Position numbers and translations under genes: made by a program
Shown: piece by piece, positions 21,554 through 33,439 of the stretch
How the letters are laid out: each line of letters begins with the position of its first letter
Numbering within the stretch: position 1 is the first letter of the stretch
Assembly: GCA_949361645.1 (NCBI GenBank)
Contig: OX442426.1
Span: 3,592,673-3,656,672, forward strand
DNA: 64,000 bases
Source: Spongilla lacustris
Lineage: Eukaryota; Porifera; Demospongiae; Spongillida; Spongillidae
Direction of reading: 5' to 3'
The notes under the pieces: model-generated
What the model saw: only the letters and a program-made list of their open reading frames with translations
Databases searched by the model: none
What the model was told of the DNA's origin: nothing

Positions 21554-23577
21554 CTACTGTTGGTGCTCTGATAGTAGGGCTACAGTTGGTGCTCAGATAG
21601 TAGACCTACTGTTGGTGCTCTGATAGAAGGCCTACTGTTGGTGCTCTGGTAGTAGACCTACTGTTGGTACTCTGGTAGTAGGCTTACTGTTGGTGCTAGG
21701 ACAGTAGGCCTACTGAGTAAACCAACTGTTGGTGCTCTTGTAGTAAGCCTACTGTTGGTGCTCTGATAGTAGACCTACTTTTGGTGCTCTGATAGTAGGG
21801 TTACTGTTGGTGCTCTGGTAGTAGGCCTTCTGTTGGTTCTCTGGTAGCCGGCCTACTGTTGGTGCTCTGATAGTAGGTCCTCTGATAGTAGGCCTACAGT
21901 TGATGCTCTGGTAGTAGGCCTACTGTTGGTGCTCTGATATTAGACCTACTGTTGGTGCTCTGATAGTTGGTGCTCAAATAGTAGACCTACTGTTGGTGCT
22001 CTGATAGAAGGCGTACTGTTGGTGATCTGGAATTAGGCCTACTGTTGGTGCTCTGGTAGTAGGCCTACTGTTAGTGACTTGATAGTAGGCCTACTGTTGA
22101 TGCCCTGATAGTAGGCCTACTGTTGGTGCTCTGGTAGTAGGCCTACTGTTGATGCTCGGATAGTAGGCCTACTGTTGATGCTCTGATAGTAGGCCTACTA
22201 GTACTATTGGTGGTCTGATCATAATTAAGCCTATACTGTTGGGGCTCTGGTAGTAGGCCTACTGTTGGTGCTCTGGTAGTAGACCTACTTTTGGTGCACT
22301 GGTCGTAGGCCTTTATTGTTAGTGCTCTTAAAGTAGGCCTACTGTTAGTGCTCTGACATTAGGCGTACTGTTGGTGCTCAGATAGTAGGCCTACTAGTAC
22401 TGTTGGTTGTCTGATAGTAGGCCTACTGGTACAGTTGGTGGTCTGATAGTAGACCTATACTGTTGGTGCTCTGATAGTAGGTCTACTAGTAGTGCTGGTG
22501 CTCTGGTATTAGGCCTAAGGTTTTGTGCTAGTAGGCCTTCTGTTAGTGCTCTGGTAGTAGGCCTACTGTTGGTGCTCTAGTAGTAGACCTACTGTTGGTC
22601 CTCTTGTTGTAAAGCTACTGTTGGTGCTCTGGTAGTGGGCCTACTGTGGTGCTCTGATAGTAGGCGTACTGTTGGTGCTCTGGTAGTAGGTCTACTGTCG
22701 GTGCTCTGGAAATAGGCCTACTGTCGGTGCTCTGGAAATAGGCCTACTGTTGGTGCACTGATAGTAGGCCTACTGTTGGTGCTCTGATAGTAGACCTACT
22801 TTTGGTGCTATGATATAGTAGGGCTACTGTTGGTCCTTTGTTAGTAGGCCTACAGTTGGTGCCCTGGTAGTAGGCCTTCTGTTGGTGCTCTGGTAATAGG
22901 CCTATTGTTGGTGATCTGATAGTAGGGCTACTGTTGGTCCTGTGTTAGTAGGCCTACAGTTGGTGCTCTGGTAGTAAGCCTACTGTTGGTGCTCTGATAG
23001 TAGGGCTACAGTTCGTGCTCAGATAGTGGACCTACTGTTGGTGCTCTGATAGAAGGCGTACTGTTGGTGCTCTGGTAGTAAGCCTACTGTTGGTGCTCTG
23101 GTAGTAGGCCTTCTGTTGGTGACTTGATAGTAGGCCAACTGTTGGTGCCCTGATAGTAGGCCGATTGTTGGTGCACTGATAGTAGGCCTACTGTTGGTGC
23201 TCTGATAGTAGGCCTACAGTTGATGCTCCGATAGTAGGCCTACTAGTACTGTTGGTGGTCTGATAGTAAGCCTATACTGTTGGGGCTCTGGTAGTAGGAC
23301 TATATCGTTAGTGCTCTTATAGCTGGCTTTTTGTTAGGTCTCTGGTAGTAAGCCTATTGTTGGTGCTCTGGTATTAGACCTACTGTTGGTGCCATGATAG
23401 TAGGCCTACTGTTGGTGCTCTGGTAGTAGGCCTACGTTGGTGCTCTGATAGTAGGGCTTCTGTTGGTCCTCTGATAGTAGGCCTACAGTTGGTGCTCTGA
23501 TAGTATGGCTACTGTTGGTGCTCCGATAGTAGACCTACTGTTGGTGACTTGATAGTAGGCCTACTGTTGGTGATCTG
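21554..23577 (-). repeat. Inverted 2-kb block of Sat26
   Basis: The units here read as the reverse complement (GTTGGTGCTCTGATAGTAGG) over about 2.0 kb and return to forward orientation at TGCATGCATAGGTCTACTATC. Both switch points fall within satellite sequence, consistent with inversion by recombination between palindromic units. Confidence 0.93.
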
Positions 23578-24279
23578 CATGCATAGGTCTACTATCAGAG
23601 CACCAACAGTAGGCCAACTATCAGAGCACCAAAAGTAGGTCTACTATCAGAGCACCAACAGTAGGCCTACTACAAGAGCACCAACAGTTGGTTTACTCAG
23701 TAGCCCTACTATCAGAGCACCAACAGTAGGCCGACTACCAGAGCACCAACAGAAGGCCTACTACCAGAGCACCAACAGTAGCCCTATATACTATCAGAGC
23801 ACCAACAGTAGGTCAACTATCAGAGCACCAACAGTAGGCCTACTACCAGAGCACCAACAGTTGGTTTACTCAGTAGGCCACTATCCTAGCACCAACTGAT
23901 GGTGCTCTGATAGTAGGCCTACTACCAGAGCACCAACTGTAGGCCTACTGTCAGAGCACCAACAGTAGCCCAACAGAGCACCAACAGCTACCAGAGCACC
24001 AACAGAAGGCCTACTACCAGAGCACCAACAGTAGCCCTACTATTAGAGCACCAACAGTAGGTCTACTATCAGAGCACCAACAGTAGGCATACTACCAGAG
24101 CACCAACAGTTGGTTTACTCAGTAGGCCACTATCATAGCACCAACAGTAGGCCTACTACCAGAGTACCAACAGTAGGTCTACTACCCAGAGCACCAACGG
24201 TAGGCCTACAATCAGAGCACCAACAGTAGGTCTACTACCAGAGCACCAACAGTAAGCCTACTATCAGAGCACCAACAGT

Positions 24280-24504
24280 CGAAGCAGGTGTATGTTAGGA
24301 GAGAGGGGGCCCGAAGGGCCCCTTTAGGGTCTAGGATAGGTCGCGCAAAGCACGCGGGTGGACCCAACTTTCCACCCGGAGAACAAATCCGGTGTCAAAT
24401 TACACGCCCCGTGCTAAACACACACTCTCCAATGAAGAAGCCTATCGAAATAAAAAAATTGTACGGCCTCGTCCTGAGTCCGCTTCGCGCGCTATACAAA
24501 CTCG
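24280..24504. other. Non-satellite insertion with a GC hairpin
   Basis: 225 bp of unrelated sequence within Sat26. Near 24305-24321 it holds a perfect hairpin, GGGGCCC, loop GAA, GGGCCCC. An 81-codon frame crosses it but has no recognisable motif. There is no clear inverted repeat at the ends and no convincing tRNA-like fold, so its origin is unknown. Confidence 0.5.
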
Positions 24505-25451
24505 CCTACTATCAGAGCACCATGCAACAGTAGGCCTACTATCAGAACTCCAACAGTAGCCCTACCATCAGAGCACCAACAGTAGGCCTACTACCAGAAC
24601 TCCAACAGTAGGCCTACTATCAGAGCACTAACAGTGGGCGTACTACCAGATCACCAACAGTAGGCCTACTATCAAGTCACTAACAGTAGGTCTACTACCA
24701 GAGCACCAACAGTAGGCCTACTACCAGAGCCCTAACAAAAGGCCTGCTTTGAGAGCACTAACAACATAGGCGCACTACCAGAGCCCCAACAGTATAGGCT
24801 TACGATCAGACCACCAACAGTACAAGTAGGCCTACTATCGGAGCATCAAAAGTAGGCCTACTATCAAGTCACCAACAGTAGGCCTACTACCAGAGCACCT
24901 ACTACCAGAGCACCAACAGTAGGTCTACTACAAGAGGACCAACAGTACGCCAACTATCATAGCACCAACAGTAGGTCTACTACCGGAGCATCAACAGTAG
25001 GCCTACTACCAGAGCACTAACAGTAGGCCTACTATCAGAGCACAAGCAGTATAGGCCTACTATCAGAACACCACCAGTACTAGTAGGCCTGCTATCAGAG
25101 CACGAACAGTAGGCCTACCATCAGAGCAGTAACAGATAGGCCTACTGCTCAAGCAGTAACAAAATAGGCCTACTACCAGAGCACCAACAGTAGGCCTACT
25201 ACCAGAGCCCCAATAGTATTGGCCTACTATCAGACCACCAACAGTACTACTAGGCCTACCATCAGAGCATCAACAGTAGGCCTACTATCAGAGCACCAAC
25301 AGTAGGCCTACTATCTACTATCAGAGCACCAACATTTGGCCTACTATCAAGTCACCAACAGTAGGCCCACTACCTGAGCACTAACAATAGGTCTACTACA
25401 AGAGGACCAACCGTACGCCTACTATCATAGCACCAACAGTAGGTCTGCTAT

Positions 25452-26292
25452 GAATAGTATGTTTAAAGGTTTTAGATTTAATCTGATGTCATCATGGAAT
25501 ATGATAAACCATGTTAAACCATAAGTGTTATTTCTACACTGAGATATTCACAATGCAGGTAGTATCATTAAAATCATAATAACGCCTTTTAATAATTAAA
25601 CCATTACTAGTTAACAAATCTGGATACATAGGGATAGTATGTCTTAGTGTACTAGATTTAATGTACCATTGAATGGTTTATGATAAACCATGTTAAACCA
25701 TCAGTGTTATTTCTACACTGTGATATTCACAATTCATGTAGTATCGTTAAAATCATAATAGCAACTTTTAATAATTAAACCATTACTAGTTAGTAAATCT
25801 AGATAAGTACGGATAGTATGTCTGAGTTTATTAGATTTAATTTTAATTTACCATTCAATAGTTTATAATAAACCATGTTAAGCCATAAGTGTTATTTCTA
25901 CACTGAGGTGTTCACATATCATGTAGTATCATTTAAATCGTAATAACGACTTTTAATTATTAAACCATTACTAGTTAGTAAATCTAGATCTACATACATA
26001 TGGATAGTGTGTTTAAAGGTTTTAGATTTAATCTGACTTCATCATGGTGTATGATAAACCATGTTAAACCATAAGTGTTATTTCTAAACTGAGATATTCA
26101 CAATGCATTTATTATCATTAATATCATAATAACGACTTTTAATAATTAAACCATTACATATTAGTAAATCTATTTCCATATGGATAGTATGTCTGAGTGT
26201 ATTAGATTTAATTTACCATTATTCGGTTTATGATAAACCATGTTAAACCATCAGTGTTATTTCTACACTGAGATTTCACAATACATGTAGTA
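25452..26292 (+). repeat. Sat179 satellite, about 4.7 units, mixed types
   Basis: Two unit types alternate. Type A continues after GGATAGTATG with TCTGAGTGTATTAGATTTAA; type B continues with TTTAAAGGTTTTAGATTTAA, followed by a TGACGTCA-like word. Type B units start near 25452 and 26009. The array is cut at 26292 by a retrotransposon, in the middle of the word ATGTAGTATC. Confidence 0.94.
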
Positions 26293-29200
26293 CAGAATAC
26301 ATAAAAGGTTTGTTGCTCTAAGGATTGCAAAAGACAGTCGTGTTCTCATCCATCCCAATACCTCACTGTTTGACTTATCCCACTTATGAGCAAGTTTCTG
26401 AGCAAGATGTTTGATAAAAAAGCTAGCTTCTCCACCCAGGACTCCATCGACTGACACAACAAAGGATGTGAATGATGCTCGGCGAAGAGCTGCTGCTTCA
26501 GAGTACTTCTTTTTCTTCGCTTCCTCAGCTGAAGAGAGAATGGCAGAAACAACTCGCTGTGAGTGGGACGGGGCGTCAGTGTCTGTGACACGTACATCAA
26601 ACAACGCCACGGTCTGGGGCTGCCATACTCCTCTGATACTAAGGTCGGCAATTAGGGAGGGTACACCTTCAGCATCATTTGCCTCTTGCACGACTGGTTC
26701 TTTAACAACTTCCTTGACAACAACTGATGCTAAGTCGCCAATAACATCTCGAACTTCATTGTGACGTTGGGTTACCAGACCTCCCTGCTTGCAGTCAAGG
26801 GCATGCTCCAAACTAGTTGCAGCTCCACATCCATCACAATTTGAGGGCATATTCAACAGTGGTCGATTGTATCGCAATGTGATGGCATCATGGAATTCTG
26901 TGGCAGAAAGATCAAAGTGATGGTGAGCAATAGGCAGAGCAGTTAACCATGATGATGTCTTGCCCTCCACGGCCCGTTGTATTGCCCGTCTTGTTTTTGC
27001 ATTTAGCTCTGAATTGGCCAATGTTGAGCGAAGTGTGACCTCATCTTGCTGCTGGAGGGTGGTGTGCATGTTTGCCATTGCATCAGACATTTGAACATTG
27101 TGATCAGGTTTCCTTTGATGGCATCCACAAAGCTTGGTGTGCCTGCTCTGGATGTGGTTTAGGCAATCTTGGCACTTTCGATTGGATTGCGAACTCCCAT
27201 GCAACCTAATCGTGCAGGAATTGAGAATAGCTGCTTTTCATGATCAGAGATTGTACCTTCAAAAATGGCAGGCCAGAAATATTGGTACAAAGTATTCCAG
27301 ATTGGAGTAAATGCTTCCTCACAACAAGGAAGGATTCTTTGCAGGTAGGACCACTCAAACTGCATGGATTTGGATAGTGCAGCAAAAGCTGCTTGAGGCT
27401 GTGACTCAGCAGCTTTGGATAATTTGAGAAGATTGCTCACCCACCCTGTGATCTTGTTGTCAAGAAATTGTTTTGTGCTTTCACGGTCTCCAATGAACCC
27501 ACCTAAGAAGCGGTAGCCATTCACAACCTTAATACCCAGAGGTTGAAACATTGACTTAGCTTTTGCTTCATGATCTGCATCCACAATAAGGATACACTTC
27601 TCTGGCTCTGGATGATATCCATACTTGGGACCAAGATCACAAAGCTTGTCAAACCAGACACAGAGATCTGTGAGCTTGGCTGTGCAGGAGGAGTCATCTG
27701 CATACCAGTTTTGAATCCATGTAGTAGGATTAGAGAGTGATTTAATGAGTGGCATCAGTGCAGAAGCATACATCAGCATGGATAAAGGGTCACCTTGACC
27801 AACTCCTTCTTTGCTGTAGAGAGCTTCAGACTTGGTTGATCCTTGTAAAATAAGTGATGGATAACCACGATAGGTGTTAAACAAGAATCTGGAACAGCGA
27901 GGCCATTGAATACGAGAGTTCCAAAGGGCAGCAGCTCTGTTCAATGAATTAAAAACCTTCCTGGCATCCACAAGTAGCAACCCCCATCCTTCTGAGTGTT
28001 TTTCCTCATACAGCTCTCTCATAGCATGTACTGAACCTTCAATACCACTTTTCAAGCCTGAGCATAACTGGTCTACGCCACACAGATCTGTAAAGTCATC
28101 ACGTGTTACCATAGCAATGACTTTGCATAAGATACGTCTGGGAATCTCTCCAATAGCGATAGGTCGAACACCAGGACACTTGTCTAGTGCAATCAAACGA
28201 CTGGACATCACTGCCCTGATGTCTGACCATTCCACAATGCTGTTAGCTAAATGCCTGGCAAGTTCTGCAATTGCATCATGTAATTTCACACTGTGTGCAC
28301 CATAACGTAGAAGGAAGTCTTGCCAATGTGACGCTGTGGATCCACCAGGACCAGCACTGCCCTGAATCTGTCGGGCTACCTTCTCAACATAGGAACCTGT
28401 GATATCAACATCTATCAGGGGTGATAGCTCACTGCATGACAGGAAAGCCTCATCTGATGATTGGGCAGGATCAGGGTGTTTTTCTTTAAGGACATCCAGA
28501 ACTGTCTTTGGGCCATCGTTGGTATAAGTGGATATGTCCAGCACACCACCTTTGTCTGCTCTCTCGGTAAGCCATCGGACTGCTGCCCTAACTTGTCCTT
28601 TCAACATCAGATGGGTGAATACTTTAAGGATATGATGTTCATTGGATGAGGCATGAAATGACTTCGGCTGTTGTTTGGAACATCTGTTAAATTCAAAAAG
28701 GAGATCTTCATACATATCAGTTTTCCATGCTTGAATGCGACGTCGCAATAGCCTACCTAATATCACATCCTTTCTTTACCATGTTGTCACGTTGAAGCAT
28801 AATGCCTATAAATACAATGAATCTTTCAGAACGGACACGTGCCCTACATAACATTGAGACTTCTTGTGTGCGTATGTCAATGAACTCTCTCCCCACAGCA
28901 CCACAGGGCAGGTCGTAGTAACTACATCTTGTGGACACGATTTTTTTCCATCTTTTGCACCTGGTATCATCATCGTCAATCCTTGTATTCCGAGCTAGAG
29001 GAACACCAAAGGCCTGCCGCATTTTCCCGTCTTCTGTAAACTGATGTGGTAATTTCAATTGATCTCGGGCCGATAACCTCGGTGTGATGATGGACTCTGG
29101 AGATTGAGAAGAGCTGTTGTTGACAATAACCAGATCGTCTGATAGACTGCTACATGAGGTCGCGGACAGCTGGCAAGATGGTTCAAAGGAAGGCAGCTGT

Positions 29201-29433
29201 TGAACATCATTCTGTAACTTTGACTGTGACTCAGCCACTACGAAACAATTTGGCTGAGAAGCTGATCCTTTGTTTTGACAGTGACCGTGATTTGATGGGT
29301 GGCAATTTGTACATGGCTTTTTCGCTCTCGCACACACGCAGCGTAAGCATTTCGCATGTTCGCCGTTGCAATTACAACAACGAGACTTACTTGTTTGTTG
29401 AAGCACCGATAAAATTTGATAATCGCGGTCAGA
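26263..29433 (-). pseudogene. Family 1 retrotransposon protein: Cys-rich finger, RT, CCHC and restriction-like endonuclease
   Basis: The coding region lies in three frames: 28753-29433, 27159-28766 and 26263-27204. Breaks near 28760 and 27190 are placed by comparison with copy B. The N-terminus has a Cys-rich motif (CCNCNGEHAKCLRCVC...PCTNC). The RT core has the RPIAIGE segment, GVGQGDPLSMLMY and active site YADD. After it come CDGCG...HALDC (CCHC) with TQRHNEVRD, then ADLSI...FDVRVTD and KKKKYSE. This order and these residues fit the C-terminal restriction-like endonuclease of R2-group LINEs, which nicks target DNA to prime reverse transcription. The stop codon comes from satellite DNA beyond the element's end. 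It is non-functional because of the frame breaks. Family placement is inferred. Confidence 0.85.
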
Positions 29434-29484
29434 CATGCTAATGATGAACACACGCTACAATATGATCACAAAACCTAAAAACCT
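26293..29484 (-). mobile_element. R2-like non-LTR retrotransposon, family 1, copy A
   Basis: Minus-strand insertion splitting one Sat179 unit. Left flank ends ATGTAGTA (26285-26292) and the right flank resumes ATGTTGTATCATT (29485 on), giving an 8-bp target duplication with one mismatch. The element holds one long broken coding region: cysteine-rich N-terminus, reverse transcriptase, then CCHC plus endonuclease. The leader before the first likely ATG (29433) is only about 50 bp. The 3' end stops inside or just after the last codons with no tail. Confidence 0.88.
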
Positions 29485-31466
29485 ATGTTGTATCATTAAA
29501 ATCATAATAAGGACTTTTAATAATAAACATAATAAAATAATAAAAAACAGGCCTGTTCCAATGCTGGTTGCGTTAACAGTTTAGTGCGCTCGTTGAACTA
29601 TACTGATTAAAAATTGACTTAGGTTGCAGTGTCACGTTGACTTATATACGTGCACAAAACCACTCCAGATTCATTACCTATAGTCACTCTCCATATTACG
29701 ATATTCACAATACATGTAGTATCATTAAAATCATCATAATAATTAAACCATTCCTAGTTAGTACATATCGGTAGTATGTCTGAGTGTATTATATTTAAAT
29801 TACCATTAAATGGTTTATGATAAACCATGTTAAACCATCAGTGTTATTTCTACACTGAGATATTCACAATTCATGTAGTGTCATTAAAATCATAATAACA
29901 ACTTTTAATACTTAAACCATTACTAGTTAGTAAATCTAGATACATACGGATAGTATGTCTGAGTTTATTAGATTTAATTTACCATTGTATGGCTTATGAT
30001 AAACCATGTTAAACCATGTGCTATTTCTACACTGAGATATTCACAATTCATGTAGTATCATTAAAATCATAATAACGACTTTTAATAATTAAACCATTAC
30101 TAGTTAGTAAATCTATATTTATAAGGATAGTGTGTTGAAAGGTTTTAGATTTAATTTGACTTCATCATGGTGTATGATAAACCATGTTAAACCATCACTG
30201 TTATTTCTACACTGAGATATTCTCACAATTCATGTAGTATCATTAAAATCATAATAACGACTTTATATAATTTAACCATTACTAGTTAGTAAATCTAGAT
30301 ACGTATATACGGATAGTATGTCTGAAGGTATTAGATAAAATTTACTTATGAATGGTTTATGATAAACCATGTTAAACCATAAGTGCTATTTCTGCACTGA
30401 GATATTTCACAATACATGTAGTATCATTAAAATCATAATAAGGACTTTTAATAATTAAACCATTTCTAGTTAGTAAATCTAGATACATATGGATAGTATG
30501 TCTGAGTGTATTATATTTAATTTACCATTAAATGGTTTATGATGAACCATGTTAAACCATAAGGGTTATTTTTACACTGAGATATTCATATATCATGTAG
30601 TATCATTAAAATCATAATAACGACTTCTAATAATTAAGCTACTACTAGTATGTAAATCGAGATACATATGGATAGTATCCATGAGTGTATTAGATTTAAT
30701 TTACGATTGAATGGTGTATGATAAACCGTGTTAAATCATGTGTTATTTCTACACTGAGATATTCACAATACATGTCGTATCATTAGAATCATAATAACGT
30801 CTTTTAATAATTAAACCATTACTAGTTAGTAAATCTATCTCTATTTATAAGGATAGTGTGTTTAAAGGTTTTAGATTTAATCTGACTTCATCATGGTGAA
30901 TGATAAACCATGTTAAACCATCAGTGTTATTTCATGTAGTATCATTAAAAACATAAAAACGAAATTTAATAATAAACCATTACTAGTTAGTAAATCTAGA
31001 TCCATAAGGATAGTATGTCTGAATGTATTAGATTTAATTTACCATTCAATGGTTTATGATAAACCATGTTAAACCATCAGTGTTATCTCTAAACTGAGAT
31101 ATTCATGTAGTATCATTAAAATCTTAATAACAACTTTTAATAATTAAACCATTACTAGTTAGTAAGTCTAGATCCATATGGATAGTATGCCTGAATGTAT
31201 TAGATTTAGTTTACCATTGAATGGCTTATTATAAACCATATTAGACCATTAGTATTATTTCTAAACTGAGACTACACTGAGATATTCACAATACAAGTAG
31301 TATCATTAAAATCATAATAACGAATTTTAATAATTAAGCCATTACTAGGTAGTAAATCTATATAGTATGTTTAAAGGCGTTAGATTTAATCTGACATCAT
31401 CTTGGTGTATTATAAACCATGTTAAACCATAAGTGTTATTTCTACACTGAGAATTCACAATACATG
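29485..31466 (+). repeat. Sat179 satellite, about 10 units
   Basis: Mostly type A units, with type B units near 30130, 30860 and 31370. Interrupted at 29544-29699 by a dispersed 156-bp repeat. The array ends at 31466 within the word ACATG, where the family 2 retrotransposon begins. Confidence 0.94.
29544..29699. repeat. Dispersed repeat, copy 1 (156 bp)
   Basis: Near-identical to 45918-46064, starting AAAAACAGGCCTGTTCC and ending CTCTCCATATTAC. Copy 1 has nine extra bases (ACTTAGGTT, near 29620). No inverted ends or coding potential are seen. It sits within Sat179, so it is a mobile or transduced short element. Confidence 0.88.
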
Positions 31467-31500
31467 AGAAGATTGCCCATGGCTTGAGAGCGTGTGTTAA

Positions 31501-32218
31501 CACCGCGTCCGCGAGTTAAGTGGGTAAAATTTAGGGGAAACTAAGAAACTAAAAGCTCCGCTAGCAATAAAATCACAGGTACTGGTTGTAAAATAAGTAG
31601 AGTAACCTTTTACACTATGTTTGCATTATAATTTATAAGAGCTGCAACTATCGCAGTTTTGATGCACACACTTTAAATAGGCATATTGTGGTACTACACT
31701 TATCATTTTATCATTTTGCACCCCTTCCCTTCTTGACTGTAAATTCATAAGCATACATGAGCCATTTATATCAATGCAGCTCTTGGTTTCCCTAATAATT
31801 AAAATCATATGTGCATGCAGACTCGCAAAACCTCGTGAAAAGCATCCAAGCACGCGTAAATGTATTGAGTTATTTAGACACGATAGAACACATGCACACA
31901 GTTAAAAAAATACATCGCTTACGACTGAAAATCGATTGAAATGTGTAAAAGTTCAACCTGGCTTATACAATGTGATTATTGCCGTTTTTCTATGATGATG
32001 AATTAAGGTTTCATCGGAATGGACCCCTTTTATATCGCCGCATTTGTAGCATCCAGCGAGCTGAATGATCTCTCACAAAATGCATCCAATGTTGTCTCAA
32101 GAGTCGTACTTTCACATTACTGTATTTAAAAACAAAAATACCCATCAGCGGACCTTTTAGTTTCTTTACTTCCCCCAAAAAAGGCTTAAATTTACCCACT
32201 TTACTCGCGGACTCGGTG
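31501..32218. mobile_element. Non-autonomous TTAA-flanked DNA transposon (718 bp)
   Basis: The ends are inverted repeats: CACCGCGTCCGCGAG on the left and, read on the minus strand, CACCGAGTCCGCGAG on the right, with similarity continuing for about 60 bp. TTAA flanks both sides (31497-31500 and 32219-32222). Removing the element and one TTAA restores the RT reading frame (CVNKYWLDDDF), which matches copy C (CVEKHWMDEDF), so the boundaries are certain. TTAA targets are used by piggyBac and Kolobok among others; I do not assign a superfamily. Frames inside show no transposase. Confidence 0.92.
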
Positions 32219-32724
32219 TTAATAAGTATTGGCTGGATGATGACTTCGTGGTCCTAAAGGTGGACATGAAGAATGCCCTAAATTTGGTCTCACGGGACGC
32301 TATCCTCTCGGAGTGTAGCAAACACTTCCAAGAGCTGCCCCCTTGGGCCACCTGGTGTTACAGTCAGCACCCCATTCTGTGGCATCCTATGCATAGGCAG
32401 CTTACATTAAGAACAAGGGTTTCAGCAGGGTGATCCTCTTGGTACTCTGCTCTTCTCCCTGGTTTTAAACAAGGTAGTGTCAGAAATCACTGCTAACTCT
32501 GTGTGTGCAGATTTGTCCTACCATGCCTGGTACCTGGATGATGGTGTGCTGGCTGGTCCCAGGTCTGCTGTTCTTCAAGCTCTCTCCATCATGCAAGAGA
32601 TTGGTCCTCTTAATGGTCTCATTGTAAACTTCCATAATGTGAGATATTTAGCAAGCATGATTTCAGCCTTTTCCCTCCAGAAATGAAAGGATGAACACCC
32701 CCTAATATTGTCATCTTGGGCATC
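32219..32724 (+). pseudogene. Family 2 RT core, copy 1
   Basis: Encodes DFVVLKVDMKNALNLVSRDA (RT block with the first catalytic Asp), then after a frameshift near 32415 FQQGDPLGTLLF, then AWYLDDGVLAGPRSAVLQ with the YLDD active site. It aligns with 60720-61250 of copy C throughout. It is cut at 32724 within the words for VILGIP by the 3.86-kb transposon, beyond which the frame resumes at 36582. Confidence 0.88.
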
Positions 32725-32981
32725 CCCAGCAAAAAGTTCTTGCGCAAGACTTGCCCAAGATCTTGCCTTCTTGGGCAAGTCTTGCCCAAGATTACTCAAG
32801 ATCTTGCCTTCACAGGCAAGAAATGTGTAAGGTACTTTGAGTTCTGCGTCAGAGCATAGGACAAGAGGTACTCATTAATTTACTGCCCCTTTTAGTGAGG
32901 TTTCTGTACATTACACTGATGCAAATTACATTTATAATGTCAAAACAGCATACAACAAGTATAGCTCAGCTCCATTATTTC

Positions 32982-33439
32982 TCAGTGTTTTTCATAAGAA
33001 TTAACTATTATATCACTATGAGAATGTTTGATAGCTATAGGGATATGTATATGCATTTCTGTACTAATGACGGAAGCTACTGTAATAATCTTTGTAATAG
33101 ACACTTTCTTCCCTTTTACAAAGAATATATCTGTTGCTGCATTTGCTAAGTCAGGCTTGCTAAATGGTATGTCATTCAAAATGCCATCCTGCTCTCACTC
33201 AAATTAAGACATCAATTCAGTATAGCAAAAGGTCCTTCTATCAATATACAGAATTTTCTAACTGACCCAAGCCTTCTGATTCCTTCATCCTCAAACTCAC
33301 AAACTGAACTGTCTCGTAGTGTCTTCTTATCTTTTACATGATATGAAGTGTTTTTCAAATAGTATGATTTAAAGGTTGACACAGCATCATCTGTACCCTG
33401 AAACCCAGCATTACGAATAGCTTCTAGCTTATCTTTCAA
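32982..33439 (-). other. Unrecognised coding-like stretch in the 3.86-kb transposon
   Basis: Two adjacent minus-strand open frames (33212-33439 and 32982-33179) have balanced, protein-like composition, for example KDKLEAIRNAGFQGTDDAV and NDIPFSKPDLANAATDIF. I do not recognise the family. They could be exons of a captured host gene or of a decayed transposase. No splice structure can be proven. Confidence 0.25.

Larger units (their letters stand above)
20195..25450 (+). repeat. Sat26 satellite array, block 4
   Basis: The largest Sat26 block, forward except for 21554-23577. Some units carry small deletions, such as runs reading CACTATCATAGCACCA near 21310-21370. It is interrupted at 24280-24504 by unrelated sequence and ends near 25450, where Sat179 begins. 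Confidence 0.95.

Noticed and set aside
24280..24504. Possible tRNA or tRNA-derived SINE
   Set aside because: A GC hairpin is present but no cloverleaf or internal promoter boxes could be found.
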